DNA from: Palsa-504 sp963819785
GTDB lineage: Bacteria > Actinomycetota > Actinomycetes > Streptosporangiales > Streptosporangiaceae
Direction of reading: 5' to 3'
Length of the DNA stretch: 64,000 bases
Assembly: GCA_963819785.1 (NCBI GenBank)
Contig: CAWFXW010000020.1
Coordinates: 496,001 to 560,000 of the forward strand
Of this stretch, positions 48,533-57,969 are shown in pieces (position 1 is the stretch's first letter; each line of letters opens with the position of its first letter). A model generated the notes under the pieces. That model saw nothing but the letters and a program-made list of their open reading frames with translations. It ran no database searches and had not been told where the DNA came from. The position numbers and the translations under genes were made by a program.

Positions 48533-48727
48533 ATGCATATCGGGTCGGCGATTCTTATTCTCTGGCTGATCATCGGCGGCTTTGCCGCGGGGGCGCGCGG
48601 CGATTACGGCGGCGCGGTCAATTGCAGCCGGACGGCGACGGCCGCGACGACGATTCTGGCCGGGCCGCTCAATTACCTGGGCGTGGACCCGCGCATCGAC
48701 TGCACGGTGGCGCATCCCAGCAATTGA
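48533..48727 (+). CDS. Small membrane protein (64 aa), unknown function
   Basis: ATG 48533 stands 6 bases behind a perfect AGGAGG, strong evidence for translation despite the short length. An N-terminal membrane helix (IGSAILILWLIIGGFAAGARG) is followed by an outside segment with two Cys (VNCSRTATAATTILAGPLNY; DPRIDC). Proteins with this layout are common and conserved in actinomycetes, without known function. It is divergent from the FHA gene, and a large inverted repeat lies between them. Confidence 0.7.
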   Translation: MHIGSAILILWLIIGGFAAGARGDYGGAVNCSRTATAATTILAGPLNYLGVDPRIDCTVAHPSN

Positions 48728-48775
48728 TGGCGCGGCTGTTGCGGCGCGGAGTTCACGGGGCGCATCGCGCGGCCT

Positions 48776-51530
48776 TCAGGTCCGCAGCAGGCCGGTGACG
48801 TCGCGGCGGCGGGACCGGGTGGTCTGGGCGGTCAGGGCGGCGGCGATGAGGGCCAGGATCAGCCCGGCCGGAAGGGCGAGCGCGGCCAGGTCGGGGCGGT
48901 AACTGACGGTCGCGCCGGCGCCGGTGAAGACCGACAGGTCCAGGGCCGGGCCGATCAGGGCGGGCAGGGCCAGGGCGCATCCGGCCGCGGCGGCGAACGC
49001 GGCGAGGACCGCGGGCAGCGCCATCAGCAGCACGAGCCGGGTGTCGCGGTCGTAGCCCATGACGGCGAGCCGGGCCAGGGTCAGCTCCCGGTCCCGGGCG
49101 CCCAGGGTCAGGCCGAAGGCCACGTTGAGCAGGGCCAGGCCGGCGGCGATGACGGCGGTCAGCGTCATCAGCAGCGCCGCGGCGTGCTGCAGCGGCGCGC
49201 TGCCCAGGCCGTTCAGGACGTCGGTGCGGTAGGAGAGGGTGGCGGGAGGCAGGAGGTCGCTGACCAGCTTGGCGAGCTTGGCGTGGTCGATGCCCGGGCC
49301 GGTGATCAGCGCGAGGTTGGGCACCGGCCGGCCGAGGACGCCGGGCAGGATGCGCATCGGCATGAGCACGAACATGCCGCCGGCCGGCTCGGCCGGCGTC
49401 CTGGTCACGATCCCGGCGACCCTGATCGTGATCGGCCCCATCAGGTACTGCGAGGTCAGCTGGACGGCCCCGGTGCCCAGGACCGCCGCCGCGGACGGCG
49501 AGGCGAGCACCGGGATGACGGTGTCCGCGGCTGGCGCGGTTTGCGCGGGGCCGAAGGCGCTCGCCGGGACGCGGGGGAACGGGGTGTCCGCGGTCACGGC
49601 GGCGTACCCGGCCGGATCCACCTCGGCCACGGTGAGCTGGTGCTGCCCCTGCGGGGTCAGCCAGGCGGTGGTCCACACCGCGGTGGCGTGCCGCACGCCG
49701 GGGACGGCGCTGATCTGCTGCCGGACCGCGGGCGTGATGTCGTAGGCGGCGCCGTTGGTGTCGATGACGGCGTCGGCGCCGGTGGCCTGCCAGGAGTAGG
49801 CGATCTGCCCGGCGGCGATCGAGCCGTTGACCATGCCGCCGAACGCCGCCAGGGTCAGCGCGAGGACCAGGGTGAAGGCGGGCAGCGCGGTGGCCGTCCG
49901 GCGTTCGAGCGCGCCGGCCAGGCCGACGTCAGCCGGCGACCCCGCCGCGGCGCCGCCAGAGCGGCAGCAGCGCCCTGATGGCCAGCGGGTACCCGCGCAG
50001 CGCGAGCAACGCGGCGGGGACGGCGACCAGGACCGGGGCGGCGGTCAGGTACCAGTTGGTCGCCCCGGACGGCGACAGTCCCTGGCCCCGCAGCACGACC
50101 AGGCCCGCGACCGCGGCCACGCAGGCCATCAGCCCCGCGACCAGGCGGCGCTGGGCGGCCGTCGAGGCCCGGCGAGTCCTGGTCTCCGGGGTCAGGATGA
50201 GCGCGGGGTTGACCGTGCGCGCGGGCCTGCGGTGCCGCCAGAGCGCGATCAGCGGCGGGCCGGCCAGCGCCACGGCGAGCACCGCGGCGGCCTGCCGCCA
50301 GTCGGCCTTGATGCTGCTGCCGTGGATGACCGCCAGGTCCAGGCCGACGCCGGCCGCGGCGGCCACGATGACGGCGGGCGCGATGCTCCTGAGCAGCAGC
50401 ACCGCGATCTGGCGGTTGGCGGCCCCGCGGTGCCGGAGCAGGACCAGGTCGTCGTCCCGGCGGGCCACCACCATCGTGGCCGCGGCGAGCAGGACCACCA
50501 CCACGATCGCCGCCAGGCTGGCGTACAGCACCAGCAGCACGGCCAGCACCGCGGCCTGGGCGGCGATGAAGGCGGTCAGCGTGTCGGTCATCGGCTCGGA
50601 GACCACGAGCTCGGAGGCCACCGGAGCCAGACGGCCCGACGCGGTCGAGGCGGCGGCGACCGCCAGGTTGTTCACCAAGGCTTGGGCCTGGTCCGCGCTC
50701 ACCTGACCGGTGGCCACGGGAAACTCCCAGTCCAGCCGCATGAAGTCGCAGCCGGTGCTCACCGCCGGGCAGAACGCGCTCTGCAGCGCGCCGAGCTGGT
50801 CCGGGTCGGCCAGGGCTGCGGCCAGGACGCTGAACTGGTCCGACTTCAGGTTCTCGGTCAGGTCGGGCCGGGCGATGAGCGGATCGGTGGTCCAGAAGGT
50901 CGAGGCCGGGTCGCGGGCCCGGACGATCGCGGTGACCAGGATCGTGATCGGGCCGTGGACGCTGGTGAGCCGCAGGCGGGCGCCGGGGCGCAGCGCGTAC
51001 CGGCTGGCGATCTGCTGGGTGACGGCCACGCCCACCTGGCCGGCCGGGATCGCGGCGGCGTCGATCCGTCCGGCGAGGACCTGGACGTGGCTGGCCAGCC
51101 GCTCGCGGTAGGTGACCTCGAGCTCCGGGTGGTACCCGACCGGCAGCGGGCCCGTCCCGGACTGGACCGCGTGCAGGTTGGTGGTCAGGCCGGCCCAGCT
51201 GCCGGGGGCGAGCGGCACCGAGGCGGCCAGGCCGCTGGCCAGGGTGCTGGTGGCGCCGGAGAAGTCGTCCTCGGTCAGGGCCAGCTGGCCGGTCAGCCCC
51301 TTGGTGAACACGTTCCAGCTCGCGTCGATCCCGATCACGTTGCCCAGCGGCCCGCGCCGGTCCAGCGCCTGGTGCAGCGCCTGCGTGCGCAGCCGCAGGC
51401 TGACCGCGGGCCCGGCCATGGCGGCGAACACGCAGCCGCACACCAGCAGGGCCAGCGCAAGCGTGCTCCCGGCTGCGACGCCCGCTTGCCGGCCGCGCCC
51501 CCGGTGGCCTGTCCCTGTCCCGATCCCGAT
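48776..51530 (-). CDS. FtsX/MacB-like ABC transporter permease, split by a frameshift
   Basis: The front half, read down to 49929, has an N-terminal helix (STLALALLVCGCVFAAMAG), a large outside domain, and a three-helix bundle near 50570-50370 (AAQAAVLAVLLVLYASLAAI onwards). The back half, in another frame from about 49935 to 48776, has TLVLALTLAAFGGMVNGS, a second outside domain and the final helices. One base in the GGGG run near 49945 joins them into about 900 residues of the duplicated-domain FtsX type, which exports lipids, peptides or lipoproteins. The 5' end is unclear: no start with a Shine-Dalgarno precedes GSTLALAL, and 19-bp repeats lie at 51592-51650. No ATPase gene is adjacent. 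Confidence 0.7.
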
Positions 51531-51591
51531 ACTCCGACTATCCAGCCGGGAGCGGGCCCGCGGAAGCGTGGCCAGGCAATCTGTTGCCCTA

Positions 51592-51650
51592 CTGTGTCCT
51601 GGGTTGCCGTGCTGTGTCCTGGTGGCCGTGCTGTGTCCCGGTGGCGCGGC
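51592..51650. repeat. 19-bp tandem repeat, three units
   Basis: GTGTCCTGGTGGCCGTGCT-like units occur three times in a row. They lie between the unclear start of the permease gene and the DinB gene. Confidence 0.7.
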
Positions 51651-51689
51651 CTGGCGATAATCCGTTGCCCGCGGCGGTACGCGTCGCCG

Positions 51690-52283
51690 ATGATGGCGGC
51701 CATGGCCACGACCCGGCGAGCGGACATGTTCACCGCGGACGGCAAGCCGTCTGACGACGATCCCCGCGAGCACCGGATACGGCTGGGCGACGAGCGCACC
51801 ACCCTGGCCGAGGCGCTGCGCGGTATGCGCCTCACCCTGGAGCTGAAGTGCGAAGGCCTGGACGCACAGGCCATGGCGCGGCGTTCGGTGGAGCCGTCGA
51901 CGATGTCGCTGCTCGGGCTGGTGCGGCACCTGGCCGAGACCGAGCGGGCTACGTTCCGCGTGATGCTGGCGGGACAGGACGTGCCCCGGCTGTTCATCTC
52001 CCCGGCTGACCGCGACGGTGACTTCGACGGCGCCGTGCCCGACCCCGGGGTGGTCGCGCAGGCCTGGCAGGCCTGGCGGGCCGAGGTGGATTTCGCTACC
52101 CGGTTCGTGGCCGAGGCGCCCAGCCTCGACATCACCGCCGACGACCCGGACAATCAGCACGGCAGCGGCGGCGGGGCGATGTCGCTGCGCGAGGCGCTGG
52201 TCGGGATGATCGAGGAGTACGCCCGCCACATGGGCCACGCCGACCTGCTCCGCGAGCGGATCGACGGGCGCATCGGCCAGTAG
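51690..52283 (+). CDS. DinB/DUF664 family protein (mycothiol-dependent transferase fold)
   Basis: The 193-197 residues form a four-helix DinB bundle: EALRGMRLTLELKCEGLDAQAM, SMSLLGLVRHLAETERATFRV and GMIEEYARHMGHADLLRERI. His in RHLAET and in EYARHMGHAD are the usual metal ligands. DUF664 members of this subgroup are thought to be metal- and thiol-cofactor-dependent (mycothiol in actinobacteria) transferases. Three ATG codons (51690, 51693, 51702) compete and none has a strong Shine-Dalgarno. Confidence 0.85.
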   Translation: MMAAMATTRRADMFTADGKPSDDDPREHRIRLGDERTTLAEALRGMRLTLELKCEGLDAQAMARRSVEPSTMSLLGLVRHLAETERATFRVMLAGQDVPRLFISPADRDGDFDGAVPDPGVVAQAWQAWRAEVDFATRFVAEAPSLDITADDPDNQHGSGGGAMSLREALVGMIEEYARHMGHADLLRERIDGRIGQ

Positions 52284-52320
52284 CGGGCACCAGCCGCCAC
52301 GCCCGGCGGGCCGGGGCCGG

Positions 52321-52776
52321 CTAGCTGGCGCCGCCGGGGTCGAACAGGTGCAGCCCGGCCGCCCCGGGCAGCCAGTCCAGGGTCTTCTCGAAGCGGACGG
52401 TCGTACCCTGGCGTTCGTTCCCGGTCAACTGCAGGTTGTCGACCACCGCATTGATGATCTTCAGGCCGCGGCCGTGCTCGGCGGTCTCGGCGGGCCAGGG
52501 ACCGGCGCCTGGTCCGCTGCCGTTCGGCACGGGCCTACCGGCATTGACGACCTCGATGGCGCACTTCCCGCTCCCGGCGCGGACCTGCACCTGGTAGTCC
52601 TCGCCGGGCCCGGCGTGCTGAACGACGTTGGCGCACGCCTCGCTGAGAGCGAGCGCGATGTCGGCCCGCGTGTCCGGCGTGACCCCGAGGGTGTGCAGGC
52701 ATCCGTCGAGGACCTGGCGGCTGACCGGCACACTGGCGGCATCCCGGGGCAGGTGCAGCACCATCGTGATTTCCAT
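52321..52776 (-). CDS. Anti-sigma-factor/regulatory ATPase (HATPase_c_2, RsbW-like)
   Basis: The 151 residues contain the N-box ALSEACANVVQHA (42-54) and G-box EHGRGLKIINAVVD (about 100-113) of the GHKL ATPase fold, with no other domain. Such proteins bind sigma factors or anti-anti-sigma factors and phosphorylate the latter on Ser. GGAGGTGG lies just before ATG 52776. No STAS partner is adjacent, so its target lies elsewhere, as with the many orphan RsbW-like proteins of streptomycetes. Confidence 0.88.
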   Translation of the reverse strand: MEITMVLHLPRDAASVPVSRQVLDGCLHTLGVTPDTRADIALALSEACANVVQHAGPGEDYQVQVRAGSGKCAIEVVNAGRPVPNGSGPGAGPWPAETAEHGRGLKIINAVVDNLQLTGNERQGTTVRFEKTLDWLPGAAGLHLFDPGGAS

Positions 52777-52952
52777 GCAGCCACCTCCGGCTTAGCACTG
52801 AGCCTGCCTGATCACTAGTCCCTCGGCTGGGCCATCCCAAACCCGGTGCTCGGGTGCTGTCACAGGCCGCTGACGCCCCTGCCCGGTGGTGGTGGTCCGG
52901 GTGCCCGTCGGTTGATTCATCATGCGGTACCGGCCTGTCTTACCGTGGAGGT

Positions 52953-53270
52953 ATGACCGCATGGGGCGACCTGCCGCCGGCGCCGCCGCCGCACGGCACG
53001 GTGCTGGCCTGGGCGCGAGGCTGCCGGTGCGAGGAGTGCGAGCGCGAGTACCAGCAGTTCGTGTCCGACCTGGCGCCGCTCAGGTTCCCGGCCAAGCCGG
53101 AGCCCCGCAAGTTCGATGCCGACACCCGGGCCCGGCTGGAGCCGGCGGTGAGCCAGTCGGAGTGCCCCGTGTGCGGCGCGCGGCGCCATCAGCGGTGCCG
53201 CAACCTGGCGTTCCCCCAGCATTTCGCGCCGACTCATGCCGAGCGCACCAGCGGCCGTAACCGCGGATAG
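52953..53270 (+). CDS. Small zinc-finger protein
   Basis: ATG 52953 gives 105 residues with two Cys groups: GCRCEECERE near residue 25 and CPVCGARRHQRCRN with a following His near residue 75. The first resembles the HG-T-x-x-GCRC-x-x-C pattern of small actinobacterial DNA-associated proteins. GGAGGT directly abuts the ATG, which is closer than usual, so the start may be a few codons later or the mRNA may be leaderless. Function unknown; nucleic-acid binding is plausible. Confidence 0.65.
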   Translation: MTAWGDLPPAPPPHGTVLAWARGCRCEECEREYQQFVSDLAPLRFPAKPEPRKFDADTRARLEPAVSQSECPVCGARRHQRCRNLAFPQHFAPTHAERTSGRNRG

Positions 53271-53393
53271 GGACCGGCTGGCGCGGCCGACCCGGCCGGC
53301 TCGGGCCCGTCGCCGGATTCCGGGTATCGAGACCGGCTCGTCCTGTTATCGTCGGCTTGCCCTATCTTGTCCTGACTGCCGGAGGGTCACCCG

Positions 53394-54818
53394 ATGCGCT
53401 TGTCCGGAGCGAGTTCCGCCCGTCTGGTGGTCGCTGCCGCGGCCGTCCTGACCGCCGTCGCCGGCGGTACCGCCGCCGTCGGCAGCACTGCCGCGTCCGG
53501 TAGCACGATCGTGGCGGGCGACAGCGCCGCGGCGAGCAGCAGCGCGAGCGATCCGGGCGCGTTGATCGTGCACCCGACGGCAGGCCAGGTCCACGGCGCG
53601 TCCATGGCGCCGGTCCCGTTCACCGACGCGCAGTGCCAGGCCGTCTTCCAGATCAGCTGCTTCGTTCCGGACCAGGTCGAGGCCGCGTACAACCTGCCCG
53701 CCCTCTACAGCCGCGGCATCACCGGCAAGGGCGAGACCATCGTGGTCGTGGACGCGTTCGGCTCACCGACGGTCGCCGATGACCTGCTGGCGTTCGACCA
53801 GAACCTGGGCCTGGGCACACCGCCGCTGCGGATCGTCAAGGTCGGGTCCGTGCCGGCCTTCAACTCCAGCAACGGCGACATGATCGCCTGGGCCAGCGAG
53901 ACCACGCTGGACGTGGAGTACGCGCACGCCGGGGCACCGGCGGCGAAGATCGTGCTGGTCGAGGTGGCCAAGGAAGACCTGCAGCATCTCGCGCTCGCGG
54001 TCAAGTACGCGGTCCAGCATAAGCTCGGCAACGTGATCAGCCTGAGCTGGGGAGAACCCGAGCAGGCGCTCGGGCGGACGTTCGTCAACTCGTACAGCTC
54101 CATCTTCAGCCAGGCCGCGAGCAGCCACATCACCATCGTCGCCTCCTCTGGCGACAGCGGCGCGTCCGGCCAGAACGACAACGGCGACTTTTATCACCAC
54201 CCGGTCGCGAGCTGGCCCGCCACCAGCCCGTTCGTGACGGCCGTGGGAGGCACCAAGCTCAACCTGAACGCCAGCGGCGCGCGCAACGGTCTCGACTCGG
54301 CCTGGAACGACACCTACAGCACCGCGGTCAACAACTTCTTCTTCGGCAACGACGGCCCGAACCCGCTGGCCACCGGGGGCGCCAAGTCCGCGTACTACGG
54401 CAGGCCCGGCTACCAGAAGGGCGTGCGCAGCGTTACCGGCAGCCAGCGCGGCATCCCGGATATCTCGATGAGCGCGTCGTGCAGCGTGGCGGTGAACGTC
54501 TTCGAGACCTTTACCGGCGGGCAGGGCGGCTGGGCCGCGTCGTGCGGTACCAGCGAGTCGGCGCCGATGTTCGCGGCGATCGTCGCGCTCGCCGACCAGA
54601 TGGCCGGCCATCCGCTCGGGTTCATCAACCCGGCGCTGTACGCGCTGGCGGCAAGGCACGCGCCGGGTATTGTCGCGGTGGCGTCGGGCAACAACAACGT
54701 CTCATTCCCCGGCGGCACGGTCCACGGCTACTCGGTCCGGCACGGCTACAACCTGGTCACCGGGCTCGGCACCGCCAACGGACGCTACCTCGTCCCCGAA
54801 CTCGCGGGTAAGGCGTAG
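53394..54818 (+). CDS. Secreted S53-family (sedolisin) serine peptidase
   Basis: The 474-residue protein begins with a signal peptide (LVVAAAAVLTAVAGGTAAVG) and a short Ser/Ala-rich propeptide. The sedolisin catalytic set is complete: Glu169 and Asp173 in SETTLD, the oxyanion Asp254 in SSGDSG and Ser387 in CGTSESAP. Sedolisins are endopeptidases active at acid pH, which would suit life in acidic soil. GGAGGG lies 7 bases upstream of ATG 53394. The prodomain is much shorter than in kumamolisin-type enzymes, as in several actinobacterial members. A hairpin terminator follows. Confidence 0.9.
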   Translation: MRLSGASSARLVVAAAAVLTAVAGGTAAVGSTAASGSTIVAGDSAAASSSASDPGALIVHPTAGQVHGASMAPVPFTDAQCQAVFQISCFVPDQVEAAYNLPALYSRGITGKGETIVVVDAFGSPTVADDLLAFDQNLGLGTPPLRIVKVGSVPAFNSSNGDMIAWASETTLDVEYAHAGAPAAKIVLVEVAKEDLQHLALAVKYAVQHKLGNVISLSWGEPEQALGRTFVNSYSSIFSQAASSHITIVASSGDSGASGQNDNGDFYHHPVASWPATSPFVTAVGGTKLNLNASGARNGLDSAWNDTYSTAVNNFFFGNDGPNPLATGGAKSAYYGRPGYQKGVRSVTGSQRGIPDISMSASCSVAVNVFETFTGGQGGWAASCGTSESAPMFAAIVALADQMAGHPLGFINPALYALAARHAPGIVAVASGNNNVSFPGGTVHGYSVRHGYNLVTGLGTANGRYLVPELAGKA

Positions 54819-54864
54819 CGACAGGGAACCGTCGCGGCCCTCCCCCGGGGAAGGCCATCACGTC

Positions 54865-54890
54865 CGCTCCGGATTGAAGGATCCGGAGCG
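54865..54890 (+). terminator. Hairpin downstream of the S53 peptidase gene
   Basis: CGCTCCGGAT (54865-54874) and ATCCGGAGCG (54881-54890) form a perfect 10-bp stem with a 6-base loop, 47 bases after the peptidase stop. There is no U tract, as is usual for terminators of GC-rich actinomycetes. Confidence 0.65.
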
Positions 54891-54943
54891 AGGGTACCGG
54901 TACGGGCACACGGTCAGCGGCGTACGAGAGTCTGGGAGGTCCG

Positions 54944-55378
54944 ATGCTTATCAGCGACGTACTTCGCGCCAAGGGCACCCAGGTCATTACCGTCACCCCG
55001 GACATCACGGTGCGGCGTCTGCTGGCGGTCCTGGCCGAGCACGGGATCGGCGCCGTCGTCGTCTCGCACGACGGCGCCGCGGTCGACGGGATCGCCAGCG
55101 AGCGGGACATCGTCCGGGCGCTGGCCCAGCGGGGCGCGGGGGTGATGTCTGAGCCGGTCACGGCCATCTACACCGCCCAGGTGCACACGGTCACCCCGCA
55201 GACTCCGATCGAGGAGGTCATGCGCATGATGACCGAGCGCCGGGTGCGACACGCGCCCGTCGTGGCCGAGGAAATCTTGCAAGGGATCGTGAGCATCGGC
55301 GACGTGGTGAAGATCCGCATCGGCGAACTCGAAACCGAGCGAACCGCGCTGACTGAGTACATCACCGGTTCCCGCTAG
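54944..55378 (+). CDS. CBS-domain pair protein
   Basis: The 144 residues consist of two CBS motifs (ISDVLRAKGTQVITVTPDIT to GIASERDIVRAL; VTAIYTAQVHTVTPQTPIEE to GIVSIGDVVKIRI), a stand-alone module that binds adenosyl nucleotides and acts as an energy or redox sensor. GGAGGTCCG precedes ATG 54944. Its stop TAG overlaps by two bases the stop of the VOC gene on the other strand. Confidence 0.9.
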   Translation: MLISDVLRAKGTQVITVTPDITVRRLLAVLAEHGIGAVVVSHDGAAVDGIASERDIVRALAQRGAGVMSEPVTAIYTAQVHTVTPQTPIEEVMRMMTERRVRHAPVVAEEILQGIVSIGDVVKIRIGELETERTALTEYITGSR

Positions 55379-56322
55379 CGGGTGTCGCGGGGGTCGCCGG
55401 GGATGGCGGCGGTGGTGAACCGGAACGGCGCGCCGAACGTGGTGTCCGGGTCGGCGACCAAGGTGGTGGCGTCGCGGTCCAGGACGCGGACGCCGTGGGC
55501 GGTCAGGTGCTGTTCGGCCCGGTCCAGGTCGGCGACCTCGAACGCGACCGCGTGCATGATGTCGCCGTTCTTAGCCAGCTCGGCCCCGGCCAGGCTGCCG
55601 GCCTCCAGAGGCTGGGCCAGTTCCACGATGGTGTGATCGCCCACGGCCACGTAGGCGTTCTTGGTCAGGGTCAGCGCCGAGTCCTGCTCAGCCAGGACCT
55701 GGCCGCCCAGGGCGCCGGCGTAGACCCGCTTGCCCTTGTCCAGGTCGCTGACCACGATGGTGATGTAGGCCAGCCGCCGCAGCCCGAGCGGATGATCCCG
55801 CTCCCACCGGCCGGTGTCGTACCCGTCGGCGAAGCGCGGGTCGGCGACCGCCGGGCGCGGGCCCTGCATCAGCTCCAGCGCGCCGCAGGAGTCCTTCGGA
55901 TGGGTGAACAACGCCTCGTCGGGGCTGGGCTCGCGGGCCGAGTCGCTGCCTCCGCCGTTGAAGAAGAACCTGATTTCGTGGTCCTTGAGCTCGCGGTACA
56001 ACGCCAGCGTGTCATCGACGTACCAGGCTATCGAGTGCCAGTGCCGGCCGAACTTGGTGTAGAAACGCCCGACCGGCATCTTGTCCCAGCCGTCGATGAA
56101 CATCGACGGTGACATCGGCTCGAAGGTGACGTCGGCGATGGTGATCAGGGAGGCGTCCCGCAGCTCGACGCTCCAGGTCGGGAACGCACTGCCGGTACGG
56201 CTGCTCCGGCTGTTCTTGGTGAACTCGACCGCCCCGAAGACCTCGGCGTACCAGTCGTTGAGCGGCCAGAAATCATCCGACATGTGGATGAGGTGGAAAA
56301 TGGGACCGATCTTGAACGGCAC
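55375..56322 (-). CDS. VOC-family double-domain protein, paralogue of 36569-37468
   Basis: From GTG 56322 (GAGGGAG upstream) there are 315 residues. Two VOC modules are present: IFHLIHMSDDFWPLNDWYAEVF to FGRHWHSIAWYVDD, then LGLRRLAYITIVVSDLDKGKRV to the end. The shared words GWDxMPxGRFY and HWHSIAWY and the same length mark it as a paralogue of the protein at 36569. Metal ligands are probably His in FHLIHM and HWHS and Glu in ALELM. It follows the crotonase gene by 14 bases, so the two act together, perhaps on a CoA thioester. Confidence 0.82.
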   Translation of the reverse strand: MPFKIGPIFHLIHMSDDFWPLNDWYAEVFGAVEFTKNSRSSRTGSAFPTWSVELRDASLITIADVTFEPMSPSMFIDGWDKMPVGRFYTKFGRHWHSIAWYVDDTLALYRELKDHEIRFFFNGGGSDSAREPSPDEALFTHPKDSCGALELMQGPRPAVADPRFADGYDTGRWERDHPLGLRRLAYITIVVSDLDKGKRVYAGALGGQVLAEQDSALTLTKNAYVAVGDHTIVELAQPLEAGSLAGAELAKNGDIMHAVAFEVADLDRAEQHLTAHGVRVLDRDATTLVADPDTTFGAPFRFTTAAIPGDPRDTR

Positions 56323-56336
56323 AGTCGTACTCCCTC

Positions 56337-57170
56337 TTACCGCATCTTCCATTCGGGCTGGCGCTTCTCGGCGAAGGCCTTGGGGCCTTCGAGTGCGTCC
56401 TCGGTCCGGCCGAGGGTGAAGGCGAACATCTCCGCGAACTTCCACTGGTGCTCGACCGTCATGTCGCGGCCCTCCTTGACGATCCGCTTGAGGAACTGCA
56501 CCGCCAGCGGCGAGTTCTCCAGGATCTTGCCGGCCATCTCGTCCGCCGCCGCCTCCAGCGCGGCCCGGTCGTCGTAGACGCCCTGGATCAGGCCGATCTG
56601 GTAGGCACGCTCGGCGCCGACCGGGTCGCCGACGAGCTCGATCCGCATCGCCTCGCCGAGCGGGATCATCCGGGACAGGTGGACGAACGCCGGCCCGGAC
56701 AGCAGGTTCCGCTTGGGCTCGGGCATCGCGAAACTCGACTGCCGGGTGGCCAGCCGGATGTCGCAGTCGAGCGCGATCTCCATGCCGCCCGCCATGCAGT
56801 ACCCGTCGATGGCCGCGATGACCGGCTTGGTGCAGTTGTTGACGTCGTCGAATCCGGGCATGTGCCCGCCCCGGGCCACCGCGGGCCGGGCGGTGATGGC
56901 CTGGCCCGGCGCAACGTAGTCGTCGTTGCCGTCCGCGGATTCCATCCGGGCGGCCATCTCCTTCAGGTCCGCGCCCGCGGAGAACGCCCGCCCGCCCGCA
57001 CCGGACAAGATGACCGCGAACACGCCCGGGTCGGCATCGGCCGCCTGAAACGCCTCCCGCAGATCACCCATCAGCTCACGGCTCAGCGCGTTCATCCGCT
57101 GCGGCCGGTTCATCGTGATATATGCCTTACGATCCCGGACCTCGTAGATCAGCACATCCGTGCTTTGCAC
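56337..57170 (-). CDS. Enoyl-CoA hydratase/isomerase family protein
   Basis: The 277-residue protein has both oxyanion-hole segments (AFSAGADLKEM at about 63-73; DGYCMAGGMEIALDCD at about 122-137) and a Glu in FAMPEPKRNLL at the first catalytic position. An insertion rich in Gly and Asp (MESADGNDDYVAPG) follows the first loop. It leads a two-gene operon with the VOC gene and is divergent from a TetR regulator. Hydration, isomerisation or ring cleavage of a cyclic enoyl-CoA are all possible in this family. Confidence 0.87.
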   Translation of the reverse strand: MQSTDVLIYEVRDRKAYITMNRPQRMNALSRELMGDLREAFQAADADPGVFAVILSGAGGRAFSAGADLKEMAARMESADGNDDYVAPGQAITARPAVARGGHMPGFDDVNNCTKPVIAAIDGYCMAGGMEIALDCDIRLATRQSSFAMPEPKRNLLSGPAFVHLSRMIPLGEAMRIELVGDPVGAERAYQIGLIQGVYDDRAALEAAADEMAGKILENSPLAVQFLKRIVKEGRDMTVEHQWKFAEMFAFTLGRTEDALEGPKAFAEKRQPEWKMR

Positions 57171-57227
57171 CGCTGCCTGCCCTTCGTCTGCCAGTAGCCT
57201 GAGCCTGCGACGACTACCACAAGATAT

Positions 57228-57244
57228 GTATCATTTGTTGTATC
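57228..57244. promoter_or_regulatory. Candidate TetR operator with repeated GTATC
   Basis: GTATC-N7-GTATC lies in the AT-rich middle of the gap between the crotonase operon and the divergent TetR gene. GATATGTATC, a near-palindrome, overlaps the first half-site. Confidence 0.4.
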
Positions 57245-57288
57245 CGTGAGCAAGGTCCGGTCCGGTACCGTGGGAGGCCACGCGACCG

Positions 57289-57936
57289 GTGATGAGGAGT
57301 CGTGGAGTTCCGTTGAGTACCAACTTGGCCGGCCGTCTGGAGGCCGACCCGCCGGCGAACGGGACGATCCGGACGATTCTCGAGGCCGGGGCGCTCTGCC
57401 TGGCCCGGCTCGGGCAGGACCGGACCAGCATCCAGGTCATCGCGGACGCCGCCGGACTGAACCGGACGACGATCTACCGGTACTTCGGCGACCGGAACCG
57501 CCTGTTCAACGCGATCGCCGATTACGAGCGGAGCAGGCAGCGCGCCGAGGTCGCCGGACGTATCCCCGACGATGCCGGCCTGGAGGACGCGCTGGCCGCG
57601 ATCGCCGAGGTGCTCGCCTCGGCCGCACTCGCCTTCAACGTGCCCGAGCACCTGCGCAGGCACGACCGCGGCCTGGCGCAGTACTACGGGTCGCAGGGTC
57701 ACGACCGCCACGAGTGGATCAGCAGCCTGGTCCGGCCCCACGTGGCCCGCGCGGGCCAGACCGGTGAACTGGCCCCGGGCCTCACCGAGGACGAGGCGGT
57801 CGAGTGGGCGGCGCTCGTCCTCATGATCATCGAGACCCTGCCCGGCTCGCTCGGCCTGGACATCAGGGAACCGCATGCGGTCGGACGGACCTTCGGCCGC
57901 CGGATCTGCCAGGGCATCGCCCGCCCGCGGTCATGA
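57289..57936 (+). CDS. TetR-family transcriptional regulator
   Basis: The HTH is SIQVIADAAGLNRTTIYRYFGDRNRLFNAI, preceded by an N-terminal helix (TIRTILEAGALCLARLGQ) and followed by a helical ligand domain; about 207-215 residues. Start candidates are GTG 57289, ATG 57292 and TTG 57313; the last has GGAG 6 bases upstream and gives a more typical N-terminus. Being divergent from the crotonase-VOC operon with a repeat-containing gap, it most likely represses that operon in response to its substrate or CoA thioester. Confidence 0.88.
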   Translation: MMRSRGVPLSTNLAGRLEADPPANGTIRTILEAGALCLARLGQDRTSIQVIADAAGLNRTTIYRYFGDRNRLFNAIADYERSRQRAEVAGRIPDDAGLEDALAAIAEVLASAALAFNVPEHLRRHDRGLAQYYGSQGHDRHEWISSLVRPHVARAGQTGELAPGLTEDEAVEWAALVLMIIETLPGSLGLDIREPHAVGRTFGRRICQGIARPRS

Positions 57937-57969
57937 CGTCGCGGACGGTGATCGCTGGGCAGACAACGG

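Noticed and set aside
49827..52283. 818-codon plus-strand frame
   Set aside because: Only its last 190 codons (DinB) have protein character; the rest is antisense to the FtsX-like permease.
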